Source of the DNA: CAVXHV01 sp963761445
Lineage (GTDB): Bacteria > Planctomycetota > Planctomycetia > Isosphaerales > Isosphaeraceae
Direction of reading: 5' to 3'
NCBI GenBank assembly: GCA_963761445.1
Contig: CAVXHV010000018.1
Span: forward strand, 620,001 to 684,000
DNA: 64,000 nt
This document shows positions 1-8,925 of the stretch, in pieces. The notes beneath the pieces were generated by a model. The model saw only the letters and a program-made list of their open reading frames with translations, did no database searches and was not told where the DNA came from. The position numbers were made by a program, and so were the translations under genes. Numbering within the stretch: position 1 is the stretch's first letter; each line of letters opens with the position of its first letter.

Positions 1-832
1 CGTCAGAACCACTTCGCGCCGTCGCGATCACGGTCTGCGCAAAGCGGGTCTTGCCGGCCTGGGCATCGTCGGTCGTGCCGCCACGCGGCAGCACTTTGGC
101 CAGCCCCCAGTCCATCACCTGCACCTCGCCAAAGGCCCCCACCATCACGTTCGACGGCTTCAGGTCGCGGTGAATCACCCCGCGGGCATGGGCATAGGCC
201 ACGGTCTGCGCCACCTGCTCGAAGATCCCGATGAATCTGGGCAGGTCATCGCCGGGCTGTTTCCGCGATTCGAGCAACCCCGCCAGGGTGTGGCCCTTGA
301 CCAGCTTCATCGAGAAAAACGGCCGCCGGTCGGCAAACGTCCCCAGCTCGTAGATCGGCACCACGCCCGGGTGCTGCAACTGGCCGCCGATCTGTGCTTC
401 TTCCACGAACCGGCGAACCATCTCCGGATTGTCGCGAAAGTCTTCCCGCAGAACCTTGACCGCCACGTCACGCCCGAGGTCAGGGTCGCGTCCCTTGAGC
501 ACGGATCCCATGCCGCCGCGTGCAATCTCGCCATCAATGCGGTAGCGGTTGGGCGCACCGACGCCAGCCTCGTTGCCCGGCTTGATGAGCGGCGGCTCAA
601 AGCCAAGATCGGTATCACGCAGCAAAACGCGGGGCACCGAACCGACGTTCGCCGCGATCGTCTCGAGCACGCTGGCGGCCGACTCTCGCGGCTTCAAGTC
701 GACTGTCATACCCGGCCCGCTGCCCGAGAGACTGAGTCCCGGGCCGTCCAATCCCAGACGAATCAGACAGCGGGGACAAACTCCGACGGATCGCTCGGCA
801 CCACAATCAGGACATCGGTCGGTCGCGGCCAT
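1..832 (-). CDS. Serine/threonine protein kinase, zinc-ribbon N-terminus (3' end outside window)
   Basis: Hanks-type Ser/Thr kinase cut by the left window edge, so only the first ~277 codons are present. The start is the ATG at 832, preceded by a perfect AAGGAGGT ribosome-binding site. Residues 7-22 form a zinc ribbon (CPDC...CPRC). The glycine loop ARGGMGSV is near residue 104, the ATP-binding lysine (VAVKVL) near 126, and the catalytic loop HRDLKPSN near 219, followed by VMDWG, the DWG version of DFG common in planctomycete kinases. It sits 87 bases downstream of a sigma-factor gene on the same strand. That pairing is typical of planctomycete signalling loci and suggests co-transcription. 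Substrate unknown; a membrane helix and sensor domain may follow outside the window. Confidence 0.9.
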   Translation of the reverse strand, partial: MAATDRCPDCGAERSVGVCPRCLIRLGLDGPGLSLSGSGPGMTVDLKPRESAASVLETIAANVGSVPRVLLRDTDLGFEPPLIKPGNEAGVGAPNRYRIDGEIARGGMGSVLKGRDPDLGRDVAVKVLREDFRDNPEMVRRFVEEAQIGGQLQHPGVVPIYELGTFADRRPFFSMKLVKGHTLAGLLESRKQPGDDLPRFIGIFEQVAQTVAYAHARGVIHRDLKPSNVMVGAFGEVQVMDWGLAKVLPRGGTTDDAQAGKTRFAQTVIATARSGSD

Positions 833-919
833 CGTGTGACCTCCTTGGTTTGGGCTCTATCTCCATTTAAGGAGGCTGCCGCGAAATGTTACACCGGTAC
901 CAGCCGAATTCCATCCGGC

Positions 920-1651
920 TCAGGAACCGAGTACCACGAAGAGATCCCTCAGCTCAGCGTCGACGGCGGCGTCATCTGGGTCGTCAAGAGTTGCGGCGAC
1001 TTCATCGCGGAGCCAGAGCGCGAAACGAGCTCGCAGTCGGTGGGCGGCCACGCGCAGGCTCCCCGCGGTCGTCCCCAAATCGGCGGCGATCTTGTCGTAA
1101 GACGCGGCGTCAGGCTCGGGGTTAACGACGGTTTCAAGCGGGGAAAAGCTCGCTCCGTTTGGTGGCGGCGTAATGTTGTTCGAGTCGGTCGAAGACCCTC
1201 CCGATCAATGCGAGGGCCCAGTCCCGCTCGTAGAGTCGCTCGGCCGTGTCGCCATGAGCAGGTCGTGGATGAAACGGCCCTCGGCGTCTCGGGCGTCGAT
1301 CGAAACGATCGGCCTGCCCCACCGCGTTTCAAGGCCCGGTCGCGATCGCCTTGGTCGGCGAGGAAGAACGAGCAGTCGGCAAACAGAAACGACCGAAAGC
1401 GACCCTTGGCGGGATCGGCCGCGGCCACGGTCCCGTTCTCGAGCAGCCGCGCGAAGTAGCCCTGCGTCAGGTCGAGCGCCTGGTCGTGACCGTGCCCTTT
1501 GCGGCGGATCAGTGCATAGATTGGATACCAGTAAACGTCGCAGAGCTCAGCCAGCGCCCTCCGGGCCTCGGTCGAGGCAGGCACGCCCCGCGCGGGCGAT
1601 GCAGCTCCAACGGGTGGTCGGAAATCGGGCCGGAGACGGTCGGTCGGACAT
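920..1651 (-). CDS. ECF-type RNA polymerase sigma factor, multiply frameshifted
   Basis: A planctomycete ECF sigma factor can be reconstructed across three reading frames. It opens with MSDRPSPARFPTTRWS at 1651, then a region-2-like stretch (ALAELCDVYWYPIYALIRRKG, DLTQGYFARLLE), an RDWALALIGRVFDRLEQ segment, and a region-4-like end (YDKIAADLGTTAGSLRVAAHRLRAR), with a TGA stop at 920-922. The frame changes near 1598 and at least twice more between about 1320 and 1130, so no single frame encodes the whole protein. Each segment is recognisable and the total length (~244 codons) is normal for the family, which fits indel errors better than old decay, though a genuine pseudogene is possible. It lies directly upstream of the kinase at 1-832. 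Confidence 0.7.
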
Positions 1652-1947
1652 GTTGGCGGGATCGCTGGTTGAGGCTGGGTGTTTCCGCAACACCCGAGAC
1701 AGCCATACCGATGTTACACCATACCGAGGCCCTGATTCCACGACTCGATGGGGCCGTTATCGACATGGCGGGGCGGCGATCTGTGCCTTCAGATGCAGTC
1801 CGGTCGTCGGCCGGCGTTCGCGACGAACAGATTGGGCATCACTTGGCGAAGCGAGAGCTGATGAATGGCTAGGACATGCATAGTACTCTTGACACAAGCC
1901 GGCGGTTTGCGTCATTTTCATGCGATCAATCACGCAGGGGTGCACCC

Positions 1948-2982
1948 ATGACGCTCGCCCGCGCACATCTCGTCGACCCCGCCCTGACTCGCTGGTATCA
2001 CTGCGTGACTCGCTGTGTACGACGAGCTTTCCTGCTCAGGAAGGTCCGCTCGACCGCAAAGAATGGATCGATAACCGGCTCGAGGAACTTGCGAAAATCT
2101 TCGCCATATCCGTCGGCGGCTTCTCGGTCATGGATAATCACCTGCATCTGCTCGTACGCGCTCGACCCCGACGTGGCCAAAGACTGGTCCGACGAAGAAA
2201 TCGTCCGCCGCTGGGGCCGGCTCTTTCCACCTCGCGATAAGTCGCGCGAGCCACTCCCGGTTACCCAGACGTGGGTCCAGTGGCGCTTGCAAGACCCTCA
2301 ATGGGTCGCCACCGTTCGCGAACGATTGCAAAGCTTGAGCTGGTTCATGAAATGCCTGAAGGAACCACTCTCACGCCTGGCCAACCGCCAAGACAAAGCC
2401 CGCGGCGCGTTCTTCGAAGGACGCTTCAAAAGCGTCGCCATCCTCGACGACGAATCGCTCCTTGCCACCTGTGCCTACATCGACCTGAATCCCGTCGCGG
2501 CAGGGATCGCGAAAGTCCCCGAAGCAAGCCCCCACACGTCCATCACCGCAAGAGTCGAACACGTCAAGGAACAAGACCGAATTCCCGACCTGACCGCCGC
2601 AAAATCCGGCAGCATCGCCGGATCAAACGCCGCCGCTGGCCTGGAAGAATCCATCTGGCTCTGCCCAGTCGAAGATCGCCGCAAGCTGGATTCATCACGT
2701 GAAGGAATGCTTGAGGGACTTTCGCTAGGTAGCTATCTGCTCCTGGTCGAATACACCGGCCGCCTGTTCCGCGACGGCAAGGCCGTCATCTCAGCCCAGC
2801 TCACAGGAATCTTCGAACGACTCGGTTCAACCGCCGAAACCTGGTGGACCCGGCTCGAGAAACTCAGCAAGGGTCACCTCCTGGGCCGATTCTTCGCCGC
2901 CAGCCGCGCGCGCCTCCGAGACGTCGCCGCTCGGTTAGGCGTCCACCACCTGGCCAACCTCGCCGGCTGCCCCGCCCGATAA
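1948..2982 (+). CDS. RAYT-type (Y1/IS200-like HUH) transposase, two compensating frameshifts
   Basis: REP-associated tyrosine transposase of about 345 residues. The chosen start is ATG 1948. Visible landmarks are WYHCVTRCVRRAFLL at the N-terminus, the metal-binding HUH motif in VMDNHLHLLVR (read in the +1 frame near 2129-2160), and a C-terminal region with DLNPVAAGIA and an EYTGRLFRDGKAVISAQL segment. The frame shifts near 2045 and back near 2160, so the downstream half is again in the starting frame. These two opposite shifts look like paired indels. Known family role: RAYTs cut and join REP palindromes as single-stranded DNA. A second, deleted copy lies at 9649-10291 and a third fragment at 15595-15720. 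Confidence 0.8.
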   Translation: MTLARAHLVDPALTRWYHCVTRCVRRAFLLRKVRSTAKNGSITGSRNLRKSSPYPSAASRSWIITCICSYALDPDVAKDWSDEEIVRRWGRLFPPRDKSREPLPVTQTWVQWRLQDPQWVATVRERLQSLSWFMKCLKEPLSRLANRQDKARGAFFEGRFKSVAILDDESLLATCAYIDLNPVAAGIAKVPEASPHTSITARVEHVKEQDRIPDLTAAKSGSIAGSNAAAGLEESIWLCPVEDRRKLDSSREGMLEGLSLGSYLLLVEYTGRLFRDGKAVISAQLTGIFERLGSTAETWWTRLEKLSKGHLLGRFFAASRARLRDVAARLGVHHLANLAGCPAR

Positions 2983-3341
2983 CAACGAATCCCGTGCATC
3001 CACCGCGCCACCCATCACCCGCCCTTTGTCACTCGAATGCATCCGCTTGCTCCTCGGCCATCTCCACAATACGATTGGCTCGAGTGCGTGGCATCTTGCC
3101 CACGCGTTCTGTCTCCGACTTGATCCGCACCGGCGTGCCCAGAGGACGGAGAAACGAGGACGCAAGTAGATTTTACGCCTCCCACGTCCCGCCCGACAGG
3201 GAAACGGGAACGGGGGATTCAGCCCTACGTTCCGCTCATTCTGTCCGGTGCGCGGCGGGCGGCTTAGACTGTCAGACACCCGCCTTTCAGGTTTCGCCAC
3301 TGGGAAACGGTTGGTGTCGTGATCCGCCCCGCGACTTCAAG
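2983..3341. repeat. Intergenic block with two dispersed repeats
   Basis: No intact gene is seen. Bases ~3038-3141 are nearly repeated at ~4160-4263. Read on the minus strand this unit encodes a short open segment (KMPRTRANRIVEMAEEQADA) here and the same segment with a stop in the second copy, so it looks like a gene tail copied twice. Bases ~3172-3270 form another repeat, near-identical to ~14634-14733 (it contains 'cagccctacgtt'). Both repeats sit beside toxin-antitoxin or hypothetical genes. What spread them is not visible. Confidence 0.55.
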
Positions 3342-3767
3342 CTAGGTAATCCAACTCTCGACTCGCAGCCCCGGCACTTGACCAAAATCGCGCTGGTTGC
3401 CAGACAAAAGCAGGGTATCATGAACTCGTGCTATGGCCGCGATCTTGAGATCGAATGCGCCGATGCGCAGCCGCATTCGCTGCAGACGTTTGAACTCGGC
3501 GGCCGCCTGCTGGTGGAACGCGACGACATGCCAGTCCGCCAAGAACTCGATCAGCCGGGCCAACTGATCATACCACGCGACTTGTTTCTCTGCGTCCTTC
3601 ACGGCGTGAATCTTGGCGAGCCAGCCGCGCATCTGTTCCTCGGCGGAAATAATTGTGGTAGCGAAGAAGGGATCTTCGGAGGCGTTCATCCGCTCCCGCA
3701 AGGCGCGGCAGCGGGGATGCTCGTCGTACTTGAGCACGCTCAAATGATCGGTGTCAAGCAGGATCAT
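3342..3767 (-). CDS. PIN-domain ribonuclease toxin (VapC-like)
   Basis: Complete 141-residue PIN-domain protein, the usual VapC length. The N-terminus MILLDTDHLSVL carries the first acidic residue (LLDTD). An internal glutamate lies in IISAEEQMRG, and the C-terminal acidic cluster is in RIGAFDLKIAAIARVHDTLLLSGNQRDF. These residues build the Mg2+-dependent RNase site known for the family. The ATG overlaps the upstream small gene by four bases (ATGA), so the two are translationally coupled as a toxin-antitoxin pair. The reading frame is clean, unlike most neighbours. Target RNA cannot be deduced. Confidence 0.88.
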   Translation of the reverse strand: MILLDTDHLSVLKYDEHPRCRALRERMNASEDPFFATTIISAEEQMRGWLAKIHAVKDAEKQVAWYDQLARLIEFLADWHVVAFHQQAAAEFKRLQRMRLRIGAFDLKIAAIARVHDTLLLSGNQRDFGQVPGLRVESWIT

Positions 3768-3994
3768 TTTCCTTGCCGACGCCGGCCATTGCCGCGCCGG
3801 CGCGCCCGCTGTCGGTCCTCTTCGCGGATCCTTTGTCCCGCCGCGTCAATTTCCTTCATGAGCTCGTTCCCGGAGAACATCCCGACCGTCCGCTTCCAAT
3901 CCTTCACTGGGCTGGCGGCGTCCCGCGATTGAACCAGTTGGGCGACCGTCCGTTCCAGCGCAGAAATCCGTTCTTCGACGCTCATTTGCGACAT
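3764..3994 (-). CDS. Small antitoxin-like partner of the PIN toxin
   Basis: A 76-residue protein starting at ATG 3994 (MSQMSVEERISALERTVAQL), preceded by GGAGGA about seven bases upstream. The open frame runs further upstream to 4150, but that part lies in a dispersed repeat and lacks a good start signal. The first 25 residues are heptad-like and probably a short coiled coil. The C-terminus is very basic (RQRARRRGNGRRR). It overlaps the PIN toxin by four bases, which with its size argues for an antitoxin role. I do not recognise a standard DNA-binding fold, so function is inferred from position only. Confidence 0.65.
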   Translation of the reverse strand: MSQMSVEERISALERTVAQLVQSRDAASPVKDWKRTVGMFSGNELMKEIDAAGQRIREEDRQRARRRGNGRRRQGK

Positions 3995-4099
3995 CGAATC
4001 CTCCGTCTCGGAATACTCAGACTCAGCGCGGCGCTCGGGCCGCCGTGCAAGGGTCATTCTATCCGCTGGTTTGCCGCCCGGACCAGGCGATCCTGCATT

Positions 4100-4270
4100 C
4101 CACGACGGCAAAACCACCGAGCCACCGACAGTCCTCAGACGACGCAGCACCCATCACCTGCATTCGCTTGCTCCTCGGCCATATCCGCAGTACGATTGCC
4201 TCGAGTATGTGGCATCTTGCCGACGCGTTGTGTCTCCTACTTGATCCGCACCGGCCTGCCCAGTATCTGC
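4100..4270. repeat. Second copy of dispersed repeat, upstream of an LRR gene
   Basis: Bases ~4160-4263 repeat ~3038-3141 at high identity. The adjacent stretch ~4100-4146 (containing 'gagccaccgacagtcctcag') recurs at ~12594-12630. The unit is therefore a mosaic of two repeats. The minus-strand open segment of the first copy is interrupted here by a stop. Confidence 0.55.
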
Positions 4271-4291
4271 CTCCGAACGCTCGAGCCTGGT

Positions 4292-5167
4292 ATGTCCACG
4301 TTCACTCTGCCCGAGTCTCACCGCCGGCCCCCGAGCGCGCGCTCGCACTTCCGCCTCAGCGTCCGCGCCTTGATCCTCATCGTCCTGCTGACCGGCGTGG
4401 GCTTCGGATGGTTTATCCGACTGGTGCGCCCTGCCCAGTTGCAGCGCGACGCCGTGATCGCGATCAGGAATTCCGGTGGCAGCGTCGATTTCGACCGGGA
4501 CGAGGACGAAACGAATGACCCTTTCAATCGAACGCGACGACCTTCCGCGCCGCAGTGGCTCGTTGACTTCGTGGGTCCTGAAGGCTTCGGTCAAGTCATC
4601 AAAATCGGCTACAGTCCCACGCCCGCATCGTCCCCGATCGTCCAGTCCTGGCAATGGCCTTGTGCACATTTTGCCTCTACGCAATCTGTCCTCGCTCGAC
4701 CTCGGAAACACAAACGTCACTGACGCCGGCCTGCGCATCTCTCGAAGCTAAGCGACCTTCAAGTCCTGGGCATCGGCGGAACCCATGTTTCCGACAGTGG
4801 CCTGGCGCATCTGCGAAAATTCACCAGGCTCCACAGCCTCGACTTGAGTGCCACCCAGATCACAGACAGCGGGCTCGTCCATTTGCAGGGCTTGAGTTCG
4901 CTTTGCAACCTCAAGCTCGGATCCACGCAAGTCTCCGATGCGGGCTTGGCACATCTGAAGAAGCTTCCCGGGCTGACATCCCTTTCCCTGGAAAACACAC
5001 GAGTCACCGATGCATCACTCGACCACCTGATGGAGATGCGAAATCTCCGATATCTCGCGCTCTGCGGAGCGCCGATCGCCGACTCCGCAATCCAAAGGCT
5101 CGACCGAGCGAGGCCGGGCCTCATGATCGACCGGATCCCACGAGCCAGGTGCGGCGGTTCGGGATAG
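4292..5167 (+). CDS. Membrane-anchored leucine-rich repeat protein, frameshifted
   Basis: Planctomycete-type LRR protein of about 290 residues starting at ATG 4292. Residues ~25-48 form one membrane segment (LSVRALILIVLLTGVGFGWF). A juxtamembrane region follows with WLVDFVGPEGFGQVIKI. At least four LRRs of the 'TxVTDAGLxHLxxLxxLxxLxL' type come next (ITDSGLVHLQGLSSLCNLKL, VSDAGLAHLKKLPGLTSLSL). Between ~4620 and ~4845 the coding passes through all three frames, so at least two indels are present. The last ~150 bases recur, without the rest of the gene, at 12655-12755 and 13464-13611. The C-terminus ends RCGGSG. Probably a protein-interaction scaffold; no partner can be named. Confidence 0.7.
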
Positions 5168-5261
5168 GACGGTACAGGCACGGCCTACCCCACTACGACA
5201 TCGATGTCCAAATCAATGGGTCGCCTACCATGGCGTCGAGCAGGTTGGATTCAGCCAGTCC

Positions 5262-5396
5262 ATGATGGATCTCTATCACGAAGGCTCTCGCAGAGGGATC
5301 AAATTGAACGAGTTCCTCGTTCGCCGAATTGACCCGGACCTACTGGAAGACGGCCGGTCTCTTCGCGGGCCATCGCGTAGAAGCAATTACATTTGA
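5262..5396 (+). CDS. Possible very small ORF
   Basis: A 44-residue frame starting at ATG 5262 (MMDLYHEGSRRGIKLNEFL) and ending at TGA 5394-5396, between the LRR gene and the TOPRIM gene. The frame is also open for several codons upstream, so this may be the tail of a larger, broken gene. I recognise no domain. There is no convincing ribosome-binding site. Confidence 0.25.
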   Translation: MMDLYHEGSRRGIKLNEFLVRRIDPDLLEDGRSLRGPSRRSNYI

Positions 5397-5405
5397 CGGG
5401 CAGAA

Positions 5406-6116
5406 TCAATTCTGGAGAAAGAAGTTGTCGAGCAACTTAAACAATCGATCCAGGTCCGGTATGCGTGGTCGCACCGAGAGATAAAGCTCCTCGAACGAAA
5501 GCGCTGAGAGGGTGCGTTCCGCATGCTCTATTGATTTGTTGTATCCGGCCCCAACTGAGCTATACACGCTACGCAACTCGGCCGATGGATGAGCGATGCT
5601 CTCGGGGTTAACAGTCGCTGGGTCGTAGCCAAGAATCCCCCGCACCGCCGGCGCGGTCAACTTTAGCGAAATCCGCTCAAAATGCGTGTGTTCGCCGATG
5701 AACCAGGCCTCTAATTCCAGAATCGCAAGAATCAGCTCTGGAATCAATCTACCAGGCGGAACGTAATCGCCCCAATTGCGACGAACCTTCGGCGCGTCGA
5801 CAAGCCCGAATGGAAACAAATCCCTCAATCCGATGATTGAATCGAATCCGCTGTGGAGTAATGTCGGATATTGATCTCGAACATCGACGAGAACTCTTTG
5901 GTCGTTTCCTGACTCGTAAATCAGTACGTAATAGTCCGTATCGAGCGGAACGCGACCTACCTTGATCTCATCCCATCGCCGCCGGATCGCCTGACCGCCG
6001 CCAAAAGCTCGAAACGAGTTGATGCGGTACTTCTTAGTCCCCGCAATCTCCTCGACCATTCGGCCGATCAGTAGCCTCTCCGTCTGGCCCTCGACGAAGA
6101 TCGCCATCTTCACCAT
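5406..6116 (-). CDS. TOPRIM-like DUF4276-type protein, partner of the upstream ATPase
   Basis: A 236-residue protein opening MVKMAIFVEGQTE, which carries the VEGxTE motif of TOPRIM/DUF4276-like nucleases (metal-binding glutamate). A central segment LEAWFIGEHTHF matches the 'xEAWxxxD/E' signature I associate with DUF4276 proteins. The likely second acidic motif lies around residues 75-110 (YYVLIYES, IGLRDL). The start lies within the last ~80 bases of the ATPase gene, indicating tight coupling or an indel at the junction. Known context: ATPase plus TOPRIM pairs of this kind (OLD, PARIS and Gabija-like) act in phage defence. Defence is an inference here; no activity can be read from the sequence. 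Confidence 0.7.
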   Translation of the reverse strand: MVKMAIFVEGQTERLLIGRMVEEIAGTKKYRINSFRAFGGGQAIRRRWDEIKVGRVPLDTDYYVLIYESGNDQRVLVDVRDQYPTLLHSGFDSIIGLRDLFPFGLVDAPKVRRNWGDYVPPGRLIPELILAILELEAWFIGEHTHFERISLKLTAPAVRGILGYDPATVNPESIAHPSAELRSVYSSVGAGYNKSIEHAERTLSALSFEELYLSVRPRIPDLDRLFKLLDNFFLQN

Positions 6117-7253
6117 TGCCCATAACCTTCGGAATGTAATCCGTTGCTAACAAGTCAAAGTTGGAAAGCCCCGTGAACTTGAATTCCTCAAACGCGGACT
6201 TCGCGTTAGTATAATTGTATGCTTTGACACGCTGCCCTTTTCTCTCCAGCACGCACCACTCATCGAGCGGAACGCTGTTCATCACAAAGCGATCATTCGT
6301 TGACATGATTAATTGGATTCCGGTCTCCTGCGCCTTCTTGCGCAATAATCCGATCAACAGGCATGACCGTTCGTAGTCCAGACCCTCGCCAATATCGTCA
6401 ATCAAAATCGTCGCCGCGCTTTTCGCGAAGATAAACGCTTGAATCTGCGCTAAGGTGGACAGAGCTCGAAACATCCCCTGCGACATGTGCTGTTGCTCAG
6501 TCCAACCATTCAGATCGTGTTCCTTGACCGCGATCCCATAAAGTCCATCCGCCCCAAGTGGCGATACAACCTCGATATTAGACGCCTTATCGATCTTAAT
6601 GTCATCAATACTATATCCGAGACGGCCCATATCATCCATAACAGCATCCTTGAATGGCTTATCGTACTTGGTGAATGCGTTGTGAATGGCTCTGATCACC
6701 TGATAGGTATCCAAGTCGTCTTGATCCGCTTGCACGGCCTTCATAGGAATCGCAAAACTTCTGCCTCCGCTTCGCGTCCCAAACTCAAAGTGGCGAACGG
6801 ATGCCGCCCAGCGATGTAACGGCTCCAAGAACGGGTGTTGGATGGCGTCCCGCTTGGCCATCGCCGCAAGCATATCCCCCGCGATCTCAAACCTCATTGG
6901 TTGAGCGAATTGCTCGGCGAGTATTTCGCCCGCTCCTCCCTTCTGACGATGCAGTTTGTTCACGCCCCCCTGATCAAGACACTCGAGCTCTATAAAAAAG
7001 TTGTTATATTTAACCCGGTAATGATAGTTGGTGCTGCCTTCAGCGAAATTCAGATCGAAGTCACCCGAGATCAGCTTCCCGGGAAGCTTATTCATGAGCA
7101 GTTTGCTCAAGCTATTGATGACTTGTATGACACGCGACTTGCCGGTTGCATTCCTACCGACTATTAGGTTAACGGGGCCGAACGACACGCGCTCAAGCGC
7201 CACTCCGAGGCTTCCCCCGCAAACTCGCAGAACTCGAGGTTTACCAAATGCAT
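6034..7253 (-). CDS. AAA/OLD-like ATPase, one frameshift near the N-terminus
   Basis: About 400 residues. The likely start is ATG 7253 (MHLVNLEFCEF...EWR), with the frame lost by one base near 7196 before RVSFGPVNLIVGRNATGKSR. Walker A is GRNATGKS; the signature-like segment is HMSQGMFRALS; Walker B is TILIDDIGEGLD; and a switch-like STND follows. This is the layout of SMC/OLD-type ATPases (AAA_21/AAA_15 group). The frame remains open upstream of 7253 as far as 7406, so a longer N-terminus is possible. The last ~30 codons overlap the TOPRIM gene out of frame and are probably not native. Paired with that gene as a candidate two-gene defence system. Confidence 0.78.
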
Positions 7254-7824
7254 ATTCGCGTCGTACTCAAGCACCGATTGAAAGCTTGCCTCGCCACTAG
7301 CCGCGTTTAGTCCCCACACGTGTAATTCTCCTGGCACCGCTATCTTGCGGCAAGGCCCTCGCGTGTTTTCGCCGAAGTGGCGCGGATTCGTCCCTCTGAA
7401 AACCAAACTGCGGGAATATGAAACGCACGCGCTTACTTAGGCTCTATCGGCTGGCCAGCCACGCCAACTTAACCCCACTCGAGAGTTCCTGGCGAATTCC
7501 TAACCGAAGCGCGCGGGACTTCATCGTGAGAAATCCTGGCGACGTAACGCACTCCACCGCCCGAGGGTCTTCTCAGTCCCGCGGTCTGGACAGATAGCCG
7601 TAGGCCCACGACGCCCTTGATCGCGACCGAGAACACCAAATCAGGATGGCCGCCTTTGAAATCGCATTCCCGACCTCGCCACCGGCGACCGCTCGGCTCG
7701 CCATTGATGAGCCAGGGTTCTTTCACGTAGCCTTTCCACGTAAAGGACATGCATACGCGCTGTTGTCACAAGCCGGGCGTCTAGGTAACTGCCGTCGATT
7801 ACCAAAATGAAAAAGGAGGCGCAA
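7254..7824. repeat. Intergenic region with a dispersed repeat
   Basis: No convincing gene. Bases ~7636-7735 contain 'ggatggccgcctttgaaatc', which recurs at ~8130-8200. The tail 'ggttctttcacgtagcc' (~7714-7730) recurs at ~9147 and ~15744. The segment 'aggacatgcata' plus 'acaagccgg' at ~7743-7778 resembles the stretch just upstream of the RAYT gene at ~1872-1907. The block is a junkyard of shared fragments. Confidence 0.5.
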
Positions 7825-8115
7825 ATGACAAAGCTGAGCCGAGATCTGGCACCCATCTACAACCTGGAGCTTCGCATGGGGAATGAAGTCGCTCGCGTGG
7901 ACGAACCCGCCGGGAGCGAATGCCCATTCGCAATCATCTTCCAGAATGCCTTGCACAAAACAGAGATCGAAAGAGACCTTCAACTACCGGCATCGGTCAG
8001 GTACTGGGAGTGTCGCGACGCACATTATCCAATCGAGGCGGGATACTCCTCTGATGTTTCGAAACACGCGGTGGCGGGTCCGCTCGTGCCGGCGGGGATG
8101 TACCGTCGCATGTGA
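7825..8115 (+). CDS. Hypothetical protein, 96 residues
   Basis: Short intact gene. ATG 7825 is preceded by AAGGAGG with five-base spacing, which decides the start over the in-frame ATG at 7807. The sequence begins MTKLSRDLAPIYNLELRMGNEVARVDEP and is neither membrane-like nor repetitive, with an AIIFQNALH strand-like core. I do not recognise a family. The clean frame and strong ribosome-binding site argue that it is real. Confidence 0.6.
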   Translation: MTKLSRDLAPIYNLELRMGNEVARVDEPAGSECPFAIIFQNALHKTEIERDLQLPASVRYWECRDAHYPIEAGYSSDVSKHAVAGPLVPAGMYRRM

Positions 8116-8125
8116 GAACATCAGA

Positions 8126-8352
8126 TCAGGATGGCCGCCTTTGAAATCGCATTCTCGACCTCGCCACGGGCGACTGTTCGCCCCGCCATTGATGAAGCAT
8201 CATCCACCTCAATATCCCCGTGACGCTCGATGCGCTGGCGAAACAGGGCCAAAGCTTCGCGAGAGAGCATAGGGCAACTCCAGCGGCGTCATATCCCCGA
8301 CCGTGACCGGCGATGTCAGATACCCCTTGGCCGCCGCAAGCGCCGTGGGAGC
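8126..8352 (-). pseudogene. Truncated duplicate of the small gene at 15198-15446
   Basis: The frame from ATG 8270 encodes MLSREALALFRQRIERHG and then IEVDD before the homology stops at ~8199, where a different repeat (the 7636-type) is joined. The same start and ~80 bases of 5' flank occur at 15378-15530 in front of the intact 82-residue gene, so this is a 5' fragment that kept its upstream region. The copied flank (~8271-8352) contains 'tatccccgacc' and 'ggccgccgcaagcgccgt'. Confidence 0.6.
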
Positions 8353-8448
8353 CGCACGGCGGCCCGACCGAGAAGGCAAAACGCAACGGACCTGCATCGT
8401 GCTATTGAACCGTGCCTTTGCCTTCGCCGGGTGCGATCAAAGCTCGGC

Positions 8449-8925
8449 TCAAGAACCGCACCCGCCCAGGGTCACTTCCGGCGGCGGAACGCGACGCCTG
8501 GCGGCCGCTGCGTGCCTGAGCGCCTTGCCGCCGCTTCCGCTTTGGAAGCGTCGCTCCGTTTTGGTCGGAACTGGATTCCCCGTCCTCATCACTCTCTTCG
8601 CCCTCTTCCTGCTGGTCACCCTCAACCCCATCTTTCGCGCCCAGCCAGGAAGCGATCTGGTCCGCGCCGCGTTCGCACCGTCGGCAATTCCGTGCACGAG
8701 TGCGTTCTCGCTCGGCACCGCGTGCGCAATCAGCAACACGGGGAAGATCATCCCATAGGACACGCCATACGACGTCGTGTAAATCGCCCGGCTGAGAAAG
8801 TTCCCAGCGGGGATCATGTCGGAACCCGCCGTGCTGACCGCCGGCAATGCGTTCCGAGCCTGATGACCAACGTCGCGAGCTGTGTCCGAGCCGTTGGCCG
8901 ATGTCGTGTGAACGTGCTTCCGCAT
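8449..8925 (-). CDS. Small membrane protein of a planctomycete family
   Basis: A 158-residue frame starting at ATG 8925 (MRKHVHTTSANGSDTARD), with GAAGGA upstream. The middle holds a hydrophobic segment around residues 50-70 (SYGVSYGMIFPVLLIAHAV) preceded by PAGNFLSRAIYTTSYG and followed by LVHGIADGANAARTRSL. I recognise this pattern as a recurrent small planctomycete protein without assigned function. The C-terminal third (from ~8600 down) is rich in basic residues and may be in the wrong frame, because an alternative frame there is strongly acidic. Function unknown. Confidence 0.5.
   Translation of the reverse strand: MRKHVHTTSANGSDTARDVGHQARNALPAVSTAGSDMIPAGNFLSRAIYTTSYGVSYGMIFPVLLIAHAVPSENALVHGIADGANAARTRSLPGWARKMGLRVTSRKRAKRVMRTGNPVPTKTERRFQSGSGGKALRHAAAARRRVPPPEVTLGGCGS

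Noticed and set aside
8303..8758. A 151-residue plus-strand frame with a hydrophobic stretch
   Set aside because: It is antisense to the minus-strand membrane-protein gene, which has a better start and a recognisable pattern.
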